Of a DNA stretch of 64,000 nucleotides, positions 15,478-27,000 are shown piece after piece. Location: assembly GCA_023386585.1 (NCBI GenBank), contig JAEWJM010000009.1, positions 88,642 to 152,641 of the forward strand. The letters run 5' to 3'. The notes under the pieces were generated by a model. It was not told the origin of the DNA. It was given only the letters and a program-made list of their open reading frames with translations, and made no database searches. Made by a program: the position numbers and the translations under genes. Origin of the DNA: Bacteroidota bacterium (lineage in GTDB: Bacteria; Bacteroidota; Bacteroidia; Flavobacteriales; Flavobacteriaceae). Every line of letters begins with the position of its first letter. Position 1 is the stretch's first letter.

Positions 15478-16050
15478 ATGACCAACATCGTCTTGTTCGG
15501 CAAACCGGGCGCGGGAAAAGGCACGCAGGCCGAATTCCTGAAAGAAAAATACAATCTGACGCATATTTCAACAGGAGACGTTTTTCGTTATAACCTGAAA
15601 AACAATACAGAACTTGGCAAATTGGCGAAATCATATATGGACAATGGCGATCTCGTTCCCGACGAGCTGACTATCAGGATGCTTGAGGATGAGGTTGAAA
15701 AACATCCGGACACCGATGGTTTTCTTTTCGACGGATTTCCCCGGACAATTGCGCAGGCCAAGGCGCTTGATCGCTTTTTGGAAAGCAAAGGATGGGAAAT
15801 CGATGCCACAATCGCGCTTGAGGCGCAAGATGATATTTTGGTGCAAAGGCTTCTTGAGCGTGGTAAAACCAGCGGAAGGGCCGACGACCAGGACGAAGGA
15901 AAGATCCGAAACCGCTATCAGGAATATAACGAAAAGACCGCGCCGCTGACCGATTATTATCAAAAACAAAACAAATACTACCCGATTGACGGGATTGGCG
16001 AGATCGCTGAGATTACCTCACGGCTTAGTGCGGTAATTGACCAGCTCTAG
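15478..16050 (+). CDS. adk: Adenylate kinase
   Basis: A 190-aa short-LID adenylate kinase. The P-loop is GKPGAGKGT at residues 8-16, with THISTGDVFRYNLK and FLFDGFPRTIAQA, and a short LID with RADDQDEGKIRNRYQEY in place of the zinc-binding long form. It balances ATP, ADP and AMP in the cytoplasm. In many bacteria adk lies in the ribosomal spc operon next to secY. Here it is in the hpt operon, and the secY-infA junction in this window indeed lacks it. Confidence 0.96.
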   Translation: MTNIVLFGKPGAGKGTQAEFLKEKYNLTHISTGDVFRYNLKNNTELGKLAKSYMDNGDLVPDELTIRMLEDEVEKHPDTDGFLFDGFPRTIAQAKALDRFLESKGWEIDATIALEAQDDILVQRLLERGKTSGRADDQDEGKIRNRYQEYNEKTAPLTDYYQKQNKYYPIDGIGEIAEITSRLSAVIDQL

Positions 16051-16060
16051 CCGGAAAACC

Positions 16061-17350
16061 ATGGAAATAGCAATAATATTTTTCCTTATTCTTCTGAACG
16101 GCGTATTTTCAATGTCGGAAATCGCCTTGATATCCGCCCGGAAAAATCGCCTTGAAAACGCCGCAAAAAAGGGAAATGCAAGTGCGCAGACCGCATTAGA
16201 CCTGGCAAATTCGCCCAACAAATTCCTTTCAACCGTACAAATTGGCATCACCCTTATCGGGATTCTTACCGGTATTTTCAGCGGTAACCGGATCACCAGC
16301 GATGTGAAGGCGTTCTTTATGCAGTTTACGGCTATTCAACCGTACGCCGATTCACTTGCGGTGGCCGTCGTTGTTGTTACGCTAACCTTTTTCTCGCTTG
16401 TTCTTGGCGAACTGCTTCCCAAGCGGATTGGACTCAATTACCCGGAGAGAATTGCCAAAGCAGTGGCGATGCCGATGAGGTTCGTTTCAATTGTCACTGC
16501 GCCATTCATCTGGCTATTGACAGTTTCCACCGATTTTCTCTTGAAGATTCTGATGATTAGGCCTTCTGCCGACGGAAAAATCACCGAAGAGGAAATCAAG
16601 GCAATCATCAAAGAAGGAACTGAAGGCGGCGAAGTGCAGGAAATCGAACAGGATATTGTTGAGCGCGTCTTTCATATCGGCGACCGGAAAATCAACTCGC
16701 TGATGACACACCGAAAAGCCGTTGTGCTGCTTCCGCTTAACGCCGATAAGAATCATGTGCGCGACCTCATGCTGAAAGAACTTCACTCGGTTTATCCTGT
16801 TTACAACGAAAATCATAACGATATCGTCGGCGTAGTCAACCTGAAAAACATATTCGCGAATTTCGAAAATACCAGCTTTGATCTTGCCGAAATCATGACC
16901 GAAGCGCCCTATTTGATGGAGCAGACGACCGCCTACAAAGCGCTCGAGCATTTCAAGACAAGCGGAATCCATTATGCGTTGGTTTCGGATGAGTACGGCG
17001 ATTTTGAAGGAATCATTACCCTAAATGACATTCTGGAAGCGCTCGTTGGCGATGCATCCGATTTTTACAAAGAAGATTTTAAGCTCGTGGCGCGCGAAGA
17101 CGGCACCTGGATGGTTGACGGACATTATTCGCTGCACGACTTCCTCACGTACTTTGAGCTCGACGAGCTGATAAACGATTATGAGGTCAACACCGTAAGC
17201 GGCCTGATCATGACCGAGCTTTCGTTCATCCCGAAGGAAGGCCAGAAGCTCGTATGGAATAATTTCGAACTTGAGGTGCTCGACATGGACGGCGTCAAGA
17301 TCGACAAGGTAATGGTGCGCTCGCTGGCGAAGGAGAAAGAGGAGCAGTAA
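16061..17350 (+). CDS. CNNM/CBS-domain (CorC-HlyC type) membrane transporter
   Basis: From the ATG at 16061 it is 429 aa. The N-terminal DUF21/CNNM membrane domain has three to four segments (NGVFSMSEIALISARKNRL). Two CBS domains follow (VFHIGDRKINSLMTHRK and HYALVSDEYGDFEGIITLNDIL), then a C-terminal CorC_HlyC domain. Proteins of this family export or exchange Mg2+ or other divalent metals, and the older label haemolysin is misleading. Ten bases separate it from adk. The ATG chosen puts the hydrophobic start EIAIIFFLILLNG at the N-terminus, normal for the family. Confidence 0.9.
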   Translation: MEIAIIFFLILLNGVFSMSEIALISARKNRLENAAKKGNASAQTALDLANSPNKFLSTVQIGITLIGILTGIFSGNRITSDVKAFFMQFTAIQPYADSLAVAVVVVTLTFFSLVLGELLPKRIGLNYPERIAKAVAMPMRFVSIVTAPFIWLLTVSTDFLLKILMIRPSADGKITEEEIKAIIKEGTEGGEVQEIEQDIVERVFHIGDRKINSLMTHRKAVVLLPLNADKNHVRDLMLKELHSVYPVYNENHNDIVGVVNLKNIFANFENTSFDLAEIMTEAPYLMEQTTAYKALEHFKTSGIHYALVSDEYGDFEGIITLNDILEALVGDASDFYKEDFKLVAREDGTWMVDGHYSLHDFLTYFELDELINDYEVNTVSGLIMTELSFIPKEGQKLVWNNFELEVLDMDGVKIDKVMVRSLAKEKEEQ

Positions 17351-17352
17351 GA

Positions 17353-17424
17353 AAAGTCGAAAGTCGAAAGTCCAAAGTGGAATGACTACGACTAACGACT
17401 AACGACGAACGACGAATGACGAAA
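17353..17424 (+). repeat. Intergenic type C element: periodic imperfect inverted repeat
   Basis: The left arm repeats GTCGAAA about three to four times (17353-17383) and the right arm repeats the reverse-complement word CGACTAA/CGACGAA (17389-17424). GTCG blocks pair while the 2-3 bases between them do not. It lies in the transcript between the CNNM gene and obg. Confidence 0.6.
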
Positions 17425-17451
17425 GGTGAGAAGCACTCAAAATAAGAAACA

Positions 17452-18453
17452 ATGACCGAAGGGAATTTCGTAGACTACACTAAAATATTTGTTTCGTCGG
17501 GAAAAGGCGGAAAAGGCTCAACGCACCTGCACCGCGAGAAGTTCATCGAAAAGGGCGGGCCTGACGGTGGAGACGGCGGACGCGGCGGCCACGTTTTTCT
17601 TGTCGGAAATAAAGAATTGTGGACACTTTTTCATCTCAAATTTGCGCGGCACATCAAGGCCGGGCACGGCGGAGACGGCGGCAGCGACCGGTCGACCGGG
17701 GCGGACGGTGAAGATAAATATATTGAAGTCCCACTTGGAACAGTCGTACGCGACAAAGATTCCAACGAAATCCTGTTCGAAATTACCGAAGACGGCGAAA
17801 AGAAGATTGTCGCGAAAGGCGGAAAAGGCGGCCTCGGGAATTGGCATTTTCGCAGCTCGACAAACCAAACGCCGCGCTATGCACAGCCTGGGTTGCCCGG
17901 GGAAGAAATGGATATCGTTCTTGAGCTTAAAGTCCTCGCCGATGTCGGATTGGTTGGCTTTCCCAACGCCGGGAAATCCACATTGCTTTCGGTACTGACA
18001 TCTGCGAAGCCGAAAATCGCCGATTATCCTTTTACGACCTTAAAACCCAACCTTGGAATTGTGCAATACCGCGATTTCAGGTCTTTTGTCATTGCCGACA
18101 TTCCCGGAATAATTGAAGGCGCCGCTGAAGGCAAAGGGCTCGGCCATTACTTTCTTCGACATATCGAGCGCAATTCGACATTACTATTTTTGGTTCCAGC
18201 CGATGCGCCAAGCATTGTGTCGGAATTTGACGTTTTGCTGAACGAGCTTCGCGAATACAATCCGGAGTTGCTCGACAAGGAACGTTTGCTGGTAATTTCA
18301 AAAAGTGACCTTCTTGACGAGGAATTGAAGGATGAGCTGAGCAAGGAAATTGAAGCGGCGATCCCGGGAGTTCCTTTTATGTTCATTTCTTCGGTCGCGC
18401 AGCAAGGGCTGACCGAACTGAAAGACAAACTTTGGCAAATGCTGAATAGATAA
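17452..18453 (+). CDS. obg: Obg-family GTPase
   Basis: A 333-aa GTPase involved in ribosome 50S maturation and stress control. The N-terminal glycine-rich Obg fold has KIFVSSGKGGKGSTHLHREK and GGPDGGDGGRGGHV. The G domain follows with P-loop GFPNAGKST near residue 169, switch regions DYPFTTLKPNLG and ADIPGIIEGAAEGKGLGHYF, and the G4 motif ISKSDL in place of the common NKxD. The C-terminal OCT extension is absent, as usual for the phylum. A strong terminator follows 7 nt after the stop. Confidence 0.96.
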   Translation: MTEGNFVDYTKIFVSSGKGGKGSTHLHREKFIEKGGPDGGDGGRGGHVFLVGNKELWTLFHLKFARHIKAGHGGDGGSDRSTGADGEDKYIEVPLGTVVRDKDSNEILFEITEDGEKKIVAKGGKGGLGNWHFRSSTNQTPRYAQPGLPGEEMDIVLELKVLADVGLVGFPNAGKSTLLSVLTSAKPKIADYPFTTLKPNLGIVQYRDFRSFVIADIPGIIEGAAEGKGLGHYFLRHIERNSTLLFLVPADAPSIVSEFDVLLNELREYNPELLDKERLLVISKSDLLDEELKDELSKEIEAAIPGVPFMFISSVAQQGLTELKDKLWQMLNR

Positions 18454-18460
18454 ATTACGA

Positions 18461-18487
18461 AAAGCCGGCTAAGAAGCCGGCTTTTTT
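18461..18487 (+). terminator. Intrinsic terminator of obg
   Basis: GCCGGCT and AGCCGGC form a stem with a 4-nt loop, extended by A/T pairs and followed by T6. Confidence 0.85.
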
Positions 18488-18544
18488 ATTACTGGCCGAT
18501 TGCGAGTCGGCAGATTTTGAATTACCACAGCTGCTGACGTAATG

Positions 18545-18652
18545 CGGAATGTGCGACAGGGATGGAAGCGGCATCCTTTTGCCGGGAAAACCTCAAAGGT
18601 TTTCAAAACCTTTGAGGTTTGGCAAAAGATACAGCGGACAGCCCGGCCGTTC
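18545..18652. repeat. Dispersed intergenic repeat, family A, copy 4 (with nested palindrome)
   Basis: In plus orientation it reads GGGATGGAAGCGGCATCC, TTTTGCC, a loop, GGCAAAAGATACAGCGGAC and AGCCCGGCCG, the reverse of copies 1, 2 and 5. The loop holds the 15-bp-armed palindrome 18588-18602 / 18606-18620, the same sequence as in copy 1. It lies between the obg terminator and the S46 peptidase gene. Confidence 0.8.
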
Positions 18653-18780
18653 GCCATATTTAACCATTTGCGCTTCGTCAAAGTTGATTTTTGGCTTATA
18701 TTAGCGCCGCCTATGATGATTTTTGTAACGTCACGAACAACGGTCAGACTAAGGCTATCAATTAACTTTATTTATTTACC

Positions 18781-20925
18781 ATGAAAAGAATTATTTTATT
18801 CCTCACCATGTGCCTTATGGCGTTTCCGGTTAGGGCAGATGAAGGAATGTGGTTCCTGATGTTCATCGAGCGGCTGAATCACCGCGATATGGAAAAAATG
18901 GGGCTGCAACTAACTGCCGAAGAGATTTACAGCATCAACCATCACAGTTTGAAAGATGCGATCGTCCAGTTTAATGGTGGATGTACTGCCGAAATCGTTT
19001 CAAAAGATGGCTTGGTTTTGACCAATCACCATTGCGGATACGATGCAATTGCAGAGCTTTCGACTGCCGAGCAGAATTACCTGAAAAATGGATTCTGGGC
19101 GAAAGACCGCGCCGCGGAGATGAAGCCACAATCACTTTATGTTCGCTTTTTTGTACGCATGGACGATGTTTCAAAACGCATTCTTTCGAAAGTCAACCCA
19201 CAGATGACAGAGCTGGAGCGTGAAGCGGCAATCAACAAAGAAATCGCGCAGATCGAAAAGGAAAATAACGAAGGCGGGAAATATACGGTTTCCGTTCGTC
19301 CGTTCTTCCAGGGTAATGAATATTACTACTTTGTTTATCAGGATTATAAGGATGTAAGGCTGGTTGGAACTCCGCCGGAAAGCATCGGTAAATTTGGTGG
19401 CGATACCGACAACTGGGAATGGCCGCGCCACACAGGCGATTTTTCGATGTTCCGCGTTTATGCCGACAAAAACGGAAATCCGGCTGAATATTCTAAAGAC
19501 AATGTGCCTTTGCAGCCGAAACATTACCTTCCGGTAAGCCTGAAAGGCGTTCAGGAAAACGACTTTGCGATGATTTTGGGTTATCCGGGCAGAACCAACC
19601 GTTGGATGCCTGCTGGCGGAATCGAACAGAACGTGAAGTACGCTTATCCTGCCTGGGTTGAAGGTGCTAAAACCGGAATGGACAATATGAAAAAATACAT
19701 GGAGCAAAGCGACGATGTTCGCCTGATGTATGCTTCCAAATATGCTTCTACCGCGAACTACTGGAAAAACCGCCAGGGAATGATCGATGCTTTGACCAAA
19801 GCTAAAACCGCGAAAACAAAGGCTGCTCAGGAAGCCAAGTTCAATGCGTGGGCGAATAAAAAGGAAAACCGGGAAAAATACGGCCACGTTGTTTCGACGA
19901 TCAACAAGTATTATTCACTGACCAATGAAAAAGCGCGCCACGACAATTACCTTCAGCAGTTATTGCGTACCAGTTCTTACGGTACCATTTCCCGCTCATT
20001 GGGCCGCCAACTTGACACGTATGCCAAAGCAGATGCTGCGAAGAGAAAAGACATGCGTCCGGACATGGAAAAAATTATCGATGAGTTTTTCAAGGATATT
20101 TACCTTCCCGCAGAGAAAGACATCCTTGCGGCACAATTGAAGCTATATATTGCCAAAGCCAAAGGATATCCGTTATCGGCAGCAATTGAGAACCTGGCAA
20201 AGGAAAACAACAACGATTTTACTTCGTACGTCAATAGCGCGTTTGAACTTTCGATATTCACTTCGCCGGCACGCGTGAAAGCGTTCCTCGATATGCCGAA
20301 TTCGAACATGCTGACAAACGATCCGCTTTATATGTTGTCGGATGATCTGCTTAAGCAATTGAATTCAAAATCGGATGAAATTGCGAAGGCGCAAAACGAT
20401 TTCCAGGCGTCGTTCCGTTTATTGGTGGAAGGACTTCGCCAATCGAAAATCGGTACGATCAAATATCCGGATGCCAATTCGACTTTGAGGCTGACTTACG
20501 GAAAGGTCCGCGCGTTGCCTGCAGATAAAAGGAACAATGTGAAGATCAACAACTACACAACCATGGACGGAATGGTGAAGAAGTACAAGAAAGGTGATGA
20601 GGAATTCGACCTTCCGACAAGGCTTCTTGAGCTGAATTCCAAGAAAGACTACGGACAATATGCCGATAAAGCCGGATACATGCCAATAAACTTCCTTACC
20701 GACAACGACATTACCGGAGGAAATTCAGGATCGCCTGTTTTGAATGGTAAAGGTGAACTTATCGGAATTGCTTTTGACGGTAACATCGAGGCAATGGCCG
20801 GAGACGTGATTTTCGATCCGAAACTTCAGCGCACCATTAATGTTGATATCCGTTTTGTTCTTTGGATCATTGATAAGTACGCGGGAGCTAAGCACATTGT
20901 TGACGAAATGACGTTGGTAAAATAA
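18781..20925 (+). CDS. S46 family dipeptidyl-peptidase (DPP7-like)
   Basis: A 714-aa exported serine exopeptidase with signal peptide (IILFLTMCLMAFPVRAD). The chymotrypsin-like triad is visible: His in LVLTNHHCGYD near residue 82, Asp in WPRHTGDFSMFRVY near 218, and Ser in TGGNSGSPVLNG near 649. The residue after FD in IAFDGN is Gly. In this family Gly at that site goes with DPP7-type broad or hydrophobic specificity, while Arg marks Asp/Glu-specific DPP11. It releases dipeptides from peptides in the periplasm for uptake. Start region and length are normal. A bidirectional terminator follows. Confidence 0.93.
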   Translation: MKRIILFLTMCLMAFPVRADEGMWFLMFIERLNHRDMEKMGLQLTAEEIYSINHHSLKDAIVQFNGGCTAEIVSKDGLVLTNHHCGYDAIAELSTAEQNYLKNGFWAKDRAAEMKPQSLYVRFFVRMDDVSKRILSKVNPQMTELEREAAINKEIAQIEKENNEGGKYTVSVRPFFQGNEYYYFVYQDYKDVRLVGTPPESIGKFGGDTDNWEWPRHTGDFSMFRVYADKNGNPAEYSKDNVPLQPKHYLPVSLKGVQENDFAMILGYPGRTNRWMPAGGIEQNVKYAYPAWVEGAKTGMDNMKKYMEQSDDVRLMYASKYASTANYWKNRQGMIDALTKAKTAKTKAAQEAKFNAWANKKENREKYGHVVSTINKYYSLTNEKARHDNYLQQLLRTSSYGTISRSLGRQLDTYAKADAAKRKDMRPDMEKIIDEFFKDIYLPAEKDILAAQLKLYIAKAKGYPLSAAIENLAKENNNDFTSYVNSAFELSIFTSPARVKAFLDMPNSNMLTNDPLYMLSDDLLKQLNSKSDEIAKAQNDFQASFRLLVEGLRQSKIGTIKYPDANSTLRLTYGKVRALPADKRNNVKINNYTTMDGMVKKYKKGDEEFDLPTRLLELNSKKDYGQYADKAGYMPINFLTDNDITGGNSGSPVLNGKGELIGIAFDGNIEAMAGDVIFDPKLQRTINVDIRFVLWIIDKYAGAKHIVDEMTLVK

Positions 20926-20943
20926 GTCAACCGACATAAAATT

Positions 20944-20976
20944 AAAAATCCGTCTCGAAAGAGGCGGATTTTTTTT
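20944..20976. terminator. Bidirectional terminator between the S46 gene and the giant T9SS protein gene
   Basis: An 11-bp stem (20946-20956 with 20961-20971, one G-T pair) closes a GAAA loop, with T-run on the plus side and A-run on the other, so it can serve both convergent genes. Confidence 0.85.
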
Positions 20977-21027
20977 AACTATTATTGTGAGCGAGTCACT
21001 GTAATCTCTCTGGCAGGAAAAAGTGGG

Positions 21028-24000
21028 TTATTGCGTTACAAGTTTGATATTCAAAATTTCACCCGACACCAGCGCGACCTTGGCAAAGTAAACGCCCTGG
21101 GCATAAACAAACTGGGTTGTGAAGAATGCCTCGGTGGTTTGCGGCGCAAAGACTGCAATGTTTTTTCCGGTTACGTCAAACACAGAAACTTGTTGGATCG
21201 CACTTTCGGCCTGTATTGCCAAAACCTGGTTTTTGATGTAGGCAGCAACTCCGGCGACATTGTGGCTGTTTGTGTTCAAAGCCGAGTTGGTGTACCTCAA
21301 AACGAACCGGTCGATAAATGTTCCGTTTGCGGTTGCGAAGGAATACGGACTCGCATTAAGATCGTGAATTGCATTCAGCACTTTGTCTTCGAGATAGATG
21401 TTGTGGTCAGTGAATAATCCGTCAACACGGTCAATTCCGATGGTATAGGTTCCGGCTTCGGCGGCAGTTAATCCTAGCGGCACCGTATCGTTTTCGTCGA
21501 AAGGAAGCTGCCTGCCCTGGATGGTGAGGTTTTTACCGTCATTAATCGAGTACAAGGTCAGGTTTCCGGTTCCCATCAGTTCGCCATCAAACGAGCGGTC
21601 GATCCCGTTGGTTGCTTCCTCGCAATATCCCACCAAAATCTGACTGAATAAATTCTGCGAGTTGGCAAGATTGAGCCAGATCCGATGTCTTTCAAGTCCG
21701 GCGTTTTTCTCCTGTTCACCAGGCCGGAAGAATACGTTGTTGTTACCCGAAACCCGCATACTGTTGTTGAATAATGCCGTTCCGCTTGTGATTCCGACGG
21801 TGAAAAACGCCTGGCCGGAAGCAATATATCCGTTCGGCGGTGTTCCACCATACCCGGCCGGAACTGTATTCGTTCCGCCTAAAGTGTTATACGAAGCATA
21901 TCCATCGGAACTATAATTATACGTAAATGTTCCATAAAATGGATTCGGATTGGCTGCACTAGGCGGTGCGTTATGTGTCCAGAAATAAATGGTTCCGTTC
22001 AGCAACGCACTGTTTTGCGGATAATTGAGGAAGACATCCGCATCAACCGCAGAGGGATACGGGTTTCCGATCAAATTGAGCTTATCGAATATAGTTGCCG
22101 GGCCCATCGATCCTGTCAGAATCGGAATATTGATATTTCCGTTATTCGGCGTTCCGAGGAATACCGCGGTATACGGAACCGTGGTTGACGGATTCATCGA
22201 GAAGGTTTGAGGAGCGCGTACGATATAGCCTTTGGTTGGGTTCATAATTGTTGCCGAAGATTCCTGAATCCAATTTCCGTTTCCTCCCGCAATAGTCGGA
22301 TTCCAAGAGAAGTATTTATCGAAAAGTGTGACAGGCGACAAGTTTCCGAGCGTATAGCTTCCAATGACGACCGGCGAGTTCCAATAGGTAAAATCGAAGC
22401 GATACATAGGTTGTGTGATTCGCGTTATGGCAATGGTTCCGATGTTTGCCACGTTGTCGGTCTGCACAAGACTTGCGTCGTCCAGAATGAAGAAATTGCC
22501 CAGCGCATTGACATTAACGACGTTGGTGACATTAATTGTATTGGTCGGCGTAACGTCGAGGCGGCCGCCGCTTAACACGGTCAGGCTGTAAGCAAACGCG
22601 TCATAATTTGCGCCCGAGATTACCGGATCAACAAGTACGTTTGGAATAATTACGCAGTTGGACGGCGTTGGCACTCCCGCAGGCATCCAGTTTCCTGCAT
22701 TGTTCCAATTGGAATTGACGGCTCCGGTCCATGTTTTTCCGTTCGTAATTACCGTAATGCAATTACTCGGTGTGCTGCATTGGACTCCATTCAGCGTCGA
22801 CGTTGCGATTACATGATAATAAGTTGTTTGTGATAAGAGAGGCGGGTCGTATGTGGCGAATATTGCTCCGGGAACATTTATCCATGGGCCTACACAACCC
22901 GTTGCGCTGCTTTGCCATTGGTAGGATATTGCTCCGAGTCCGCTCGCCGGCGTACTTACCGTAAACGCGACAGGATCGGAATTGGCGCACAATATCTGGT
23001 CACCGGCAACAGTCATTGGAGAAATATCGTTTACATAAACCGTTACCGAATTTGAAGGCGCCTGACAGGTATTTCCGCCTACTGTCGCAAATGTGATTCT
23101 TTGATAATAGATGATTGCATTAACCGGTCCCGGCGGATCGTATGTCGCATTGGTTTCGCCTGGAATGTCGATCCACGAGCCGGCTAATCCGGTCGGGCTG
23201 CTTTGCCATTGGTAGGAAATTCCGGTTCCGCTGGCAGCGGTTGCAACGGTGAAGGCCGCAGGATCACCACCCATACATACTGTCCGGTTTCCGTTAATAG
23301 TTCCTGCAATAAACGCATTTGCTGTAACCACGACGCAGTTTGTTGTCGCCGAACAGGAAACTGCTGCCAATGTTGATGTTACGATCCGGTGGTAATAGGT
23401 GGTTACCACGACACCAGTCGGCGGATCATAGGTTGCACTGGTTGCGCCCGCAATATTTGTCCATGGTCCGCCGCAGCCAACCGTACTTTGCTGCCATTGA
23501 TAAGTCAATGTCCCTGATCCGGTTGCAGTTGTAATCTGCGTAAATGCTGCAGGATTTGTCGAATTGCATAAAGTCTCATCAGTTCCGATGGTACCTGCGC
23601 TCACGTTGTTAATCACAATTGATATGCAATTGCTGTAATCGTTGCAACTGTTCGCGCCAATGGTTGAAATTGCAGCACGTCGGAAATAGGTATTCACGAT
23701 GAGTGATGTCGGAGTGTATGTTGCAGCGGTGGCAAGCGGAATGTCAGTCCACGGCCCGCCGCATCCGCCGGTGCTTATTTGCCATTGATAGGTGAGCGCG
23801 CCCGCTCCCGTCGCCGGAGTTGTGGTAGTAATCGTAGCAGGCACGCTTCCATTGCAGATGGTTTGATTTGTGGAAATTGTGCCTCCGGTCACGGCATTAA
23901 TGATAACTTGTATTGCTGTAGTGTTGGCAGTCGAACAAGTTACTCCGTTGACGATAGTGCTTACGACCCTTCGGTACCAGGTAGTTTGGGTCAATCCTGC

Positions 24001-27000
24001 AGGAGGATCATATGTGATTCCCGTGGCTCCTAAAATGTCTGCCCACGGGCCAGCAGCCGAAGTTATGCTGCTTTGCCACTGATAGGTTAGCGACGAACCG
24101 CCTGTTGCCGGGGTGGCTTCGATGAGCGCTGATGGATCTCCACCCATACAAACTCCCTGATTGCTTGCGATCGTTCCCGGAGTGAGCGCCGGGTTCACGT
24201 TAACCGTAAACGTAATCGGGGTTCCGATGCATGAGGGCGAAGCAGGTGTGATCGTATACGTTACCGGTTGTATAACTGCCGATGTGTTGGTAAGAATATC
24301 GTTGATCGTATAGGTTGCGCCAATCGCGAGGTTGCCGGATGCGATCGGAAATGTTGCTGAGCTTGTGACATTCGCGTTTGCTGCCCTCGTAATTGTGTAA
24401 CTCATTGTAGAGTTAGTTATGTTGCCACCGATGACAATTCCGGCACTCGTTGCACTACAAATCGTACTTCCGGTCGCGGGAGCCAGAACGGTTGCGACTG
24501 GTTTTGGTCGGATCGTGACAGTTACTTGTCTTGGCGACAGGCTGCAGATTAGCACATTGGCATCGTTGTAAATGTTTGGGGTTATAAACACAGTCGTTGT
24601 AACGTTGCTATTCGTGTTATTGATAGCTGTCAGCGGCAGTGTTGCACTTGACTGCGACCAGATAGCAATCCCAAAAAGATAGAATGTAAAAGTTGTTCCG
24701 ATAGGCCCGCCCGTCACCGGTGCAATATAATTTACATCGGATGTCCATGTAAATCGGATATTGCTGTCGCCACCCAAAAACTGGTTCGACTCAATTGTTG
24801 GGTTAAATGCACTTGCTGAACATACAGTTGCTCCACCGCCTCCGGTACTGAAAGTGAAATTAAAATTATTAACGACCGCCACGCTAACGATGTTGCTGGT
24901 TTCATTACCGCAGCTGGTGGCGATAACCTGGTAAAATGTCGTCGGAGTTCCCGCGCCTGTAATTGGTGGAGCATAGGTACTTCCTGTCGCACCCGCTATG
25001 CTTGTCCATGGACCTGTTGCGCTTGGCGCGCTTTGCCATTGATAAGTATATAACGCCGTTCCGCCACTCGGCAATTGTGTGATGACAATTGGAGTCGGCG
25101 TAGAACCTGCACAAACGGTTTGCGATTCCCCTATTTGTGGAGGCTGAAGATCCGGGAATACCGTTATTATCGTCGATTTTGTGCTTGAGCATCCACTAAG
25201 CGTTGCCGAAATGGTTACAGTCAGTGTTTGCGGCGTGGTGGACGTGTTTGAAAGCGTGCCCGATATTGTATTGCCTGATAGCGATAACGCGCCTGTAATA
25301 TTTGCATTTGATGTTGAACTCCACGTAATTGTGCTTCCCGCCAATGCCGAAAAATTAAGGTTCACAGCACTATTATTACAAATGCTGAGCGTTGCAGGGG
25401 CAATGACATTTGGTGAAGGATGAATCGTTACCTGCGCACTTCCATTCACTGAGGCACATCCGCCTGCGGTTGCCGATAATGTAAAAGTCACTGTTTGGTC
25501 CACACCGGAGTTGTTTACCATTGTTCCGGTTATTGACGGACCGTTTCCGGATGCGGGAATTCCCGTCACAAGAACGGTATTGTCTCGTGTCCAGCTAAAA
25601 GTAGTTCCCGACACATTATTCGTTTCCGTGATCAGAATTGGCGTAATAGCGATGTTACTGCATACAGATTGTGTCGTAGGATTCGCCGAAATTACAGGTT
25701 TAGGTTTGACCGTTACCGTAAATGTGGTTGATGATGAACTGCAACCCGAAGCATCCGCGTTTAAGGTAAATGTGACAACCTGGCTGACATTGGTTGTGTT
25801 TGTCAATGTTCCATTAACCGGCGTTCCCGATCCCGAAGCCGGCATGCCGGTCACATTTACAAGATTATCCCTTGTCCAGTTGAAAGTGCTACCCGCAACG
25901 CCGTTCGAGGCAGTTAAATTCACAGCAGAAATGGCTGTATCTGAACAAATCGTCTGACTTGCAGGGTTTGCCGCCGGAGTCGGAACGGGATTTACGGTGA
26001 CGGTTACTGTAATTGTGTTGGATTGACAACCTTCTTCAGAGATTGCAGTGACTGTAAACGTGGTTGCTTGCGGAACGTTCGTTGTGTTGACAAGCGTGCC
26101 GGAAATATTGCCCGATCCGGTCGCTGCTATTCCCGTCAATGCCGCCGTGTTGTTACGAGTCCAGGAATAGGATGTAACGCCGGGCAGGTTATTCGGATTT
26201 GACAAATTTACGGTTGTCATCGGTGTTCCTGAGCAAACCGTTTGGGATAACAAATCAGCACCGACCGTTGGTTTCGGGTTTACGGTAATCGTCATTGTGA
26301 ATGTACTTCCGGTACATGAGCCCGAGGTCGCCGTAATATTATAAGTGGCTGTTTGAGGAACGGTGGTCAGGTTTGTCAAAGTTTGACTTATCGTGGCCTG
26401 TCCTATTGCTGCCGTTCCGCCCGACATTCCGCCGGAAAGTGTTGGCGCACCCCACGAGTAAGTTGTTCCAAGTGGAATAATGTTTCCGCCACCATTTGAA
26501 GGAGTGATTGAAAATGTGTCGCCGCTGCAGGTGGTCGGCGACAGGTTTACGATATAGGGTACCGGGTTGACCGTGACGGTTACCGTAAAAGGGCTGCCCA
26601 CACAATTCCCGGAAGTCCCGGATGTAGGCGTAACGACGTAAGTAGCCGTTTGGGGCACGTTTGTCGGATTGGATAACAATTGGCTCACAGTAGATTGGCC
26701 TGTTTGTGCGCTTCCGCCGGTAAGTCCGCCGGTAACAGTCGGAGCAGCCCATGAATAAGTTGTTCCCGCCGGCACCACGGTGGCAGACGTCGGCACGCCA
26801 TCGATCAGGTTCGCCAAAAACGGAAAATCACTGCATGTGCTTGTAGTTTGGTTTCCAATCTGCGGCTTTTCTTGTACGATGACCGCCGCCGAAAGGGTAC
26901 TCAAAGTAGTTGTACAGGCATTGCTGATAATGCAATAGTAATTCAATGAGGAATCTGTTGTTAATGCGGGTACAAAATTCAACGTATTTGTCGTCGCACC

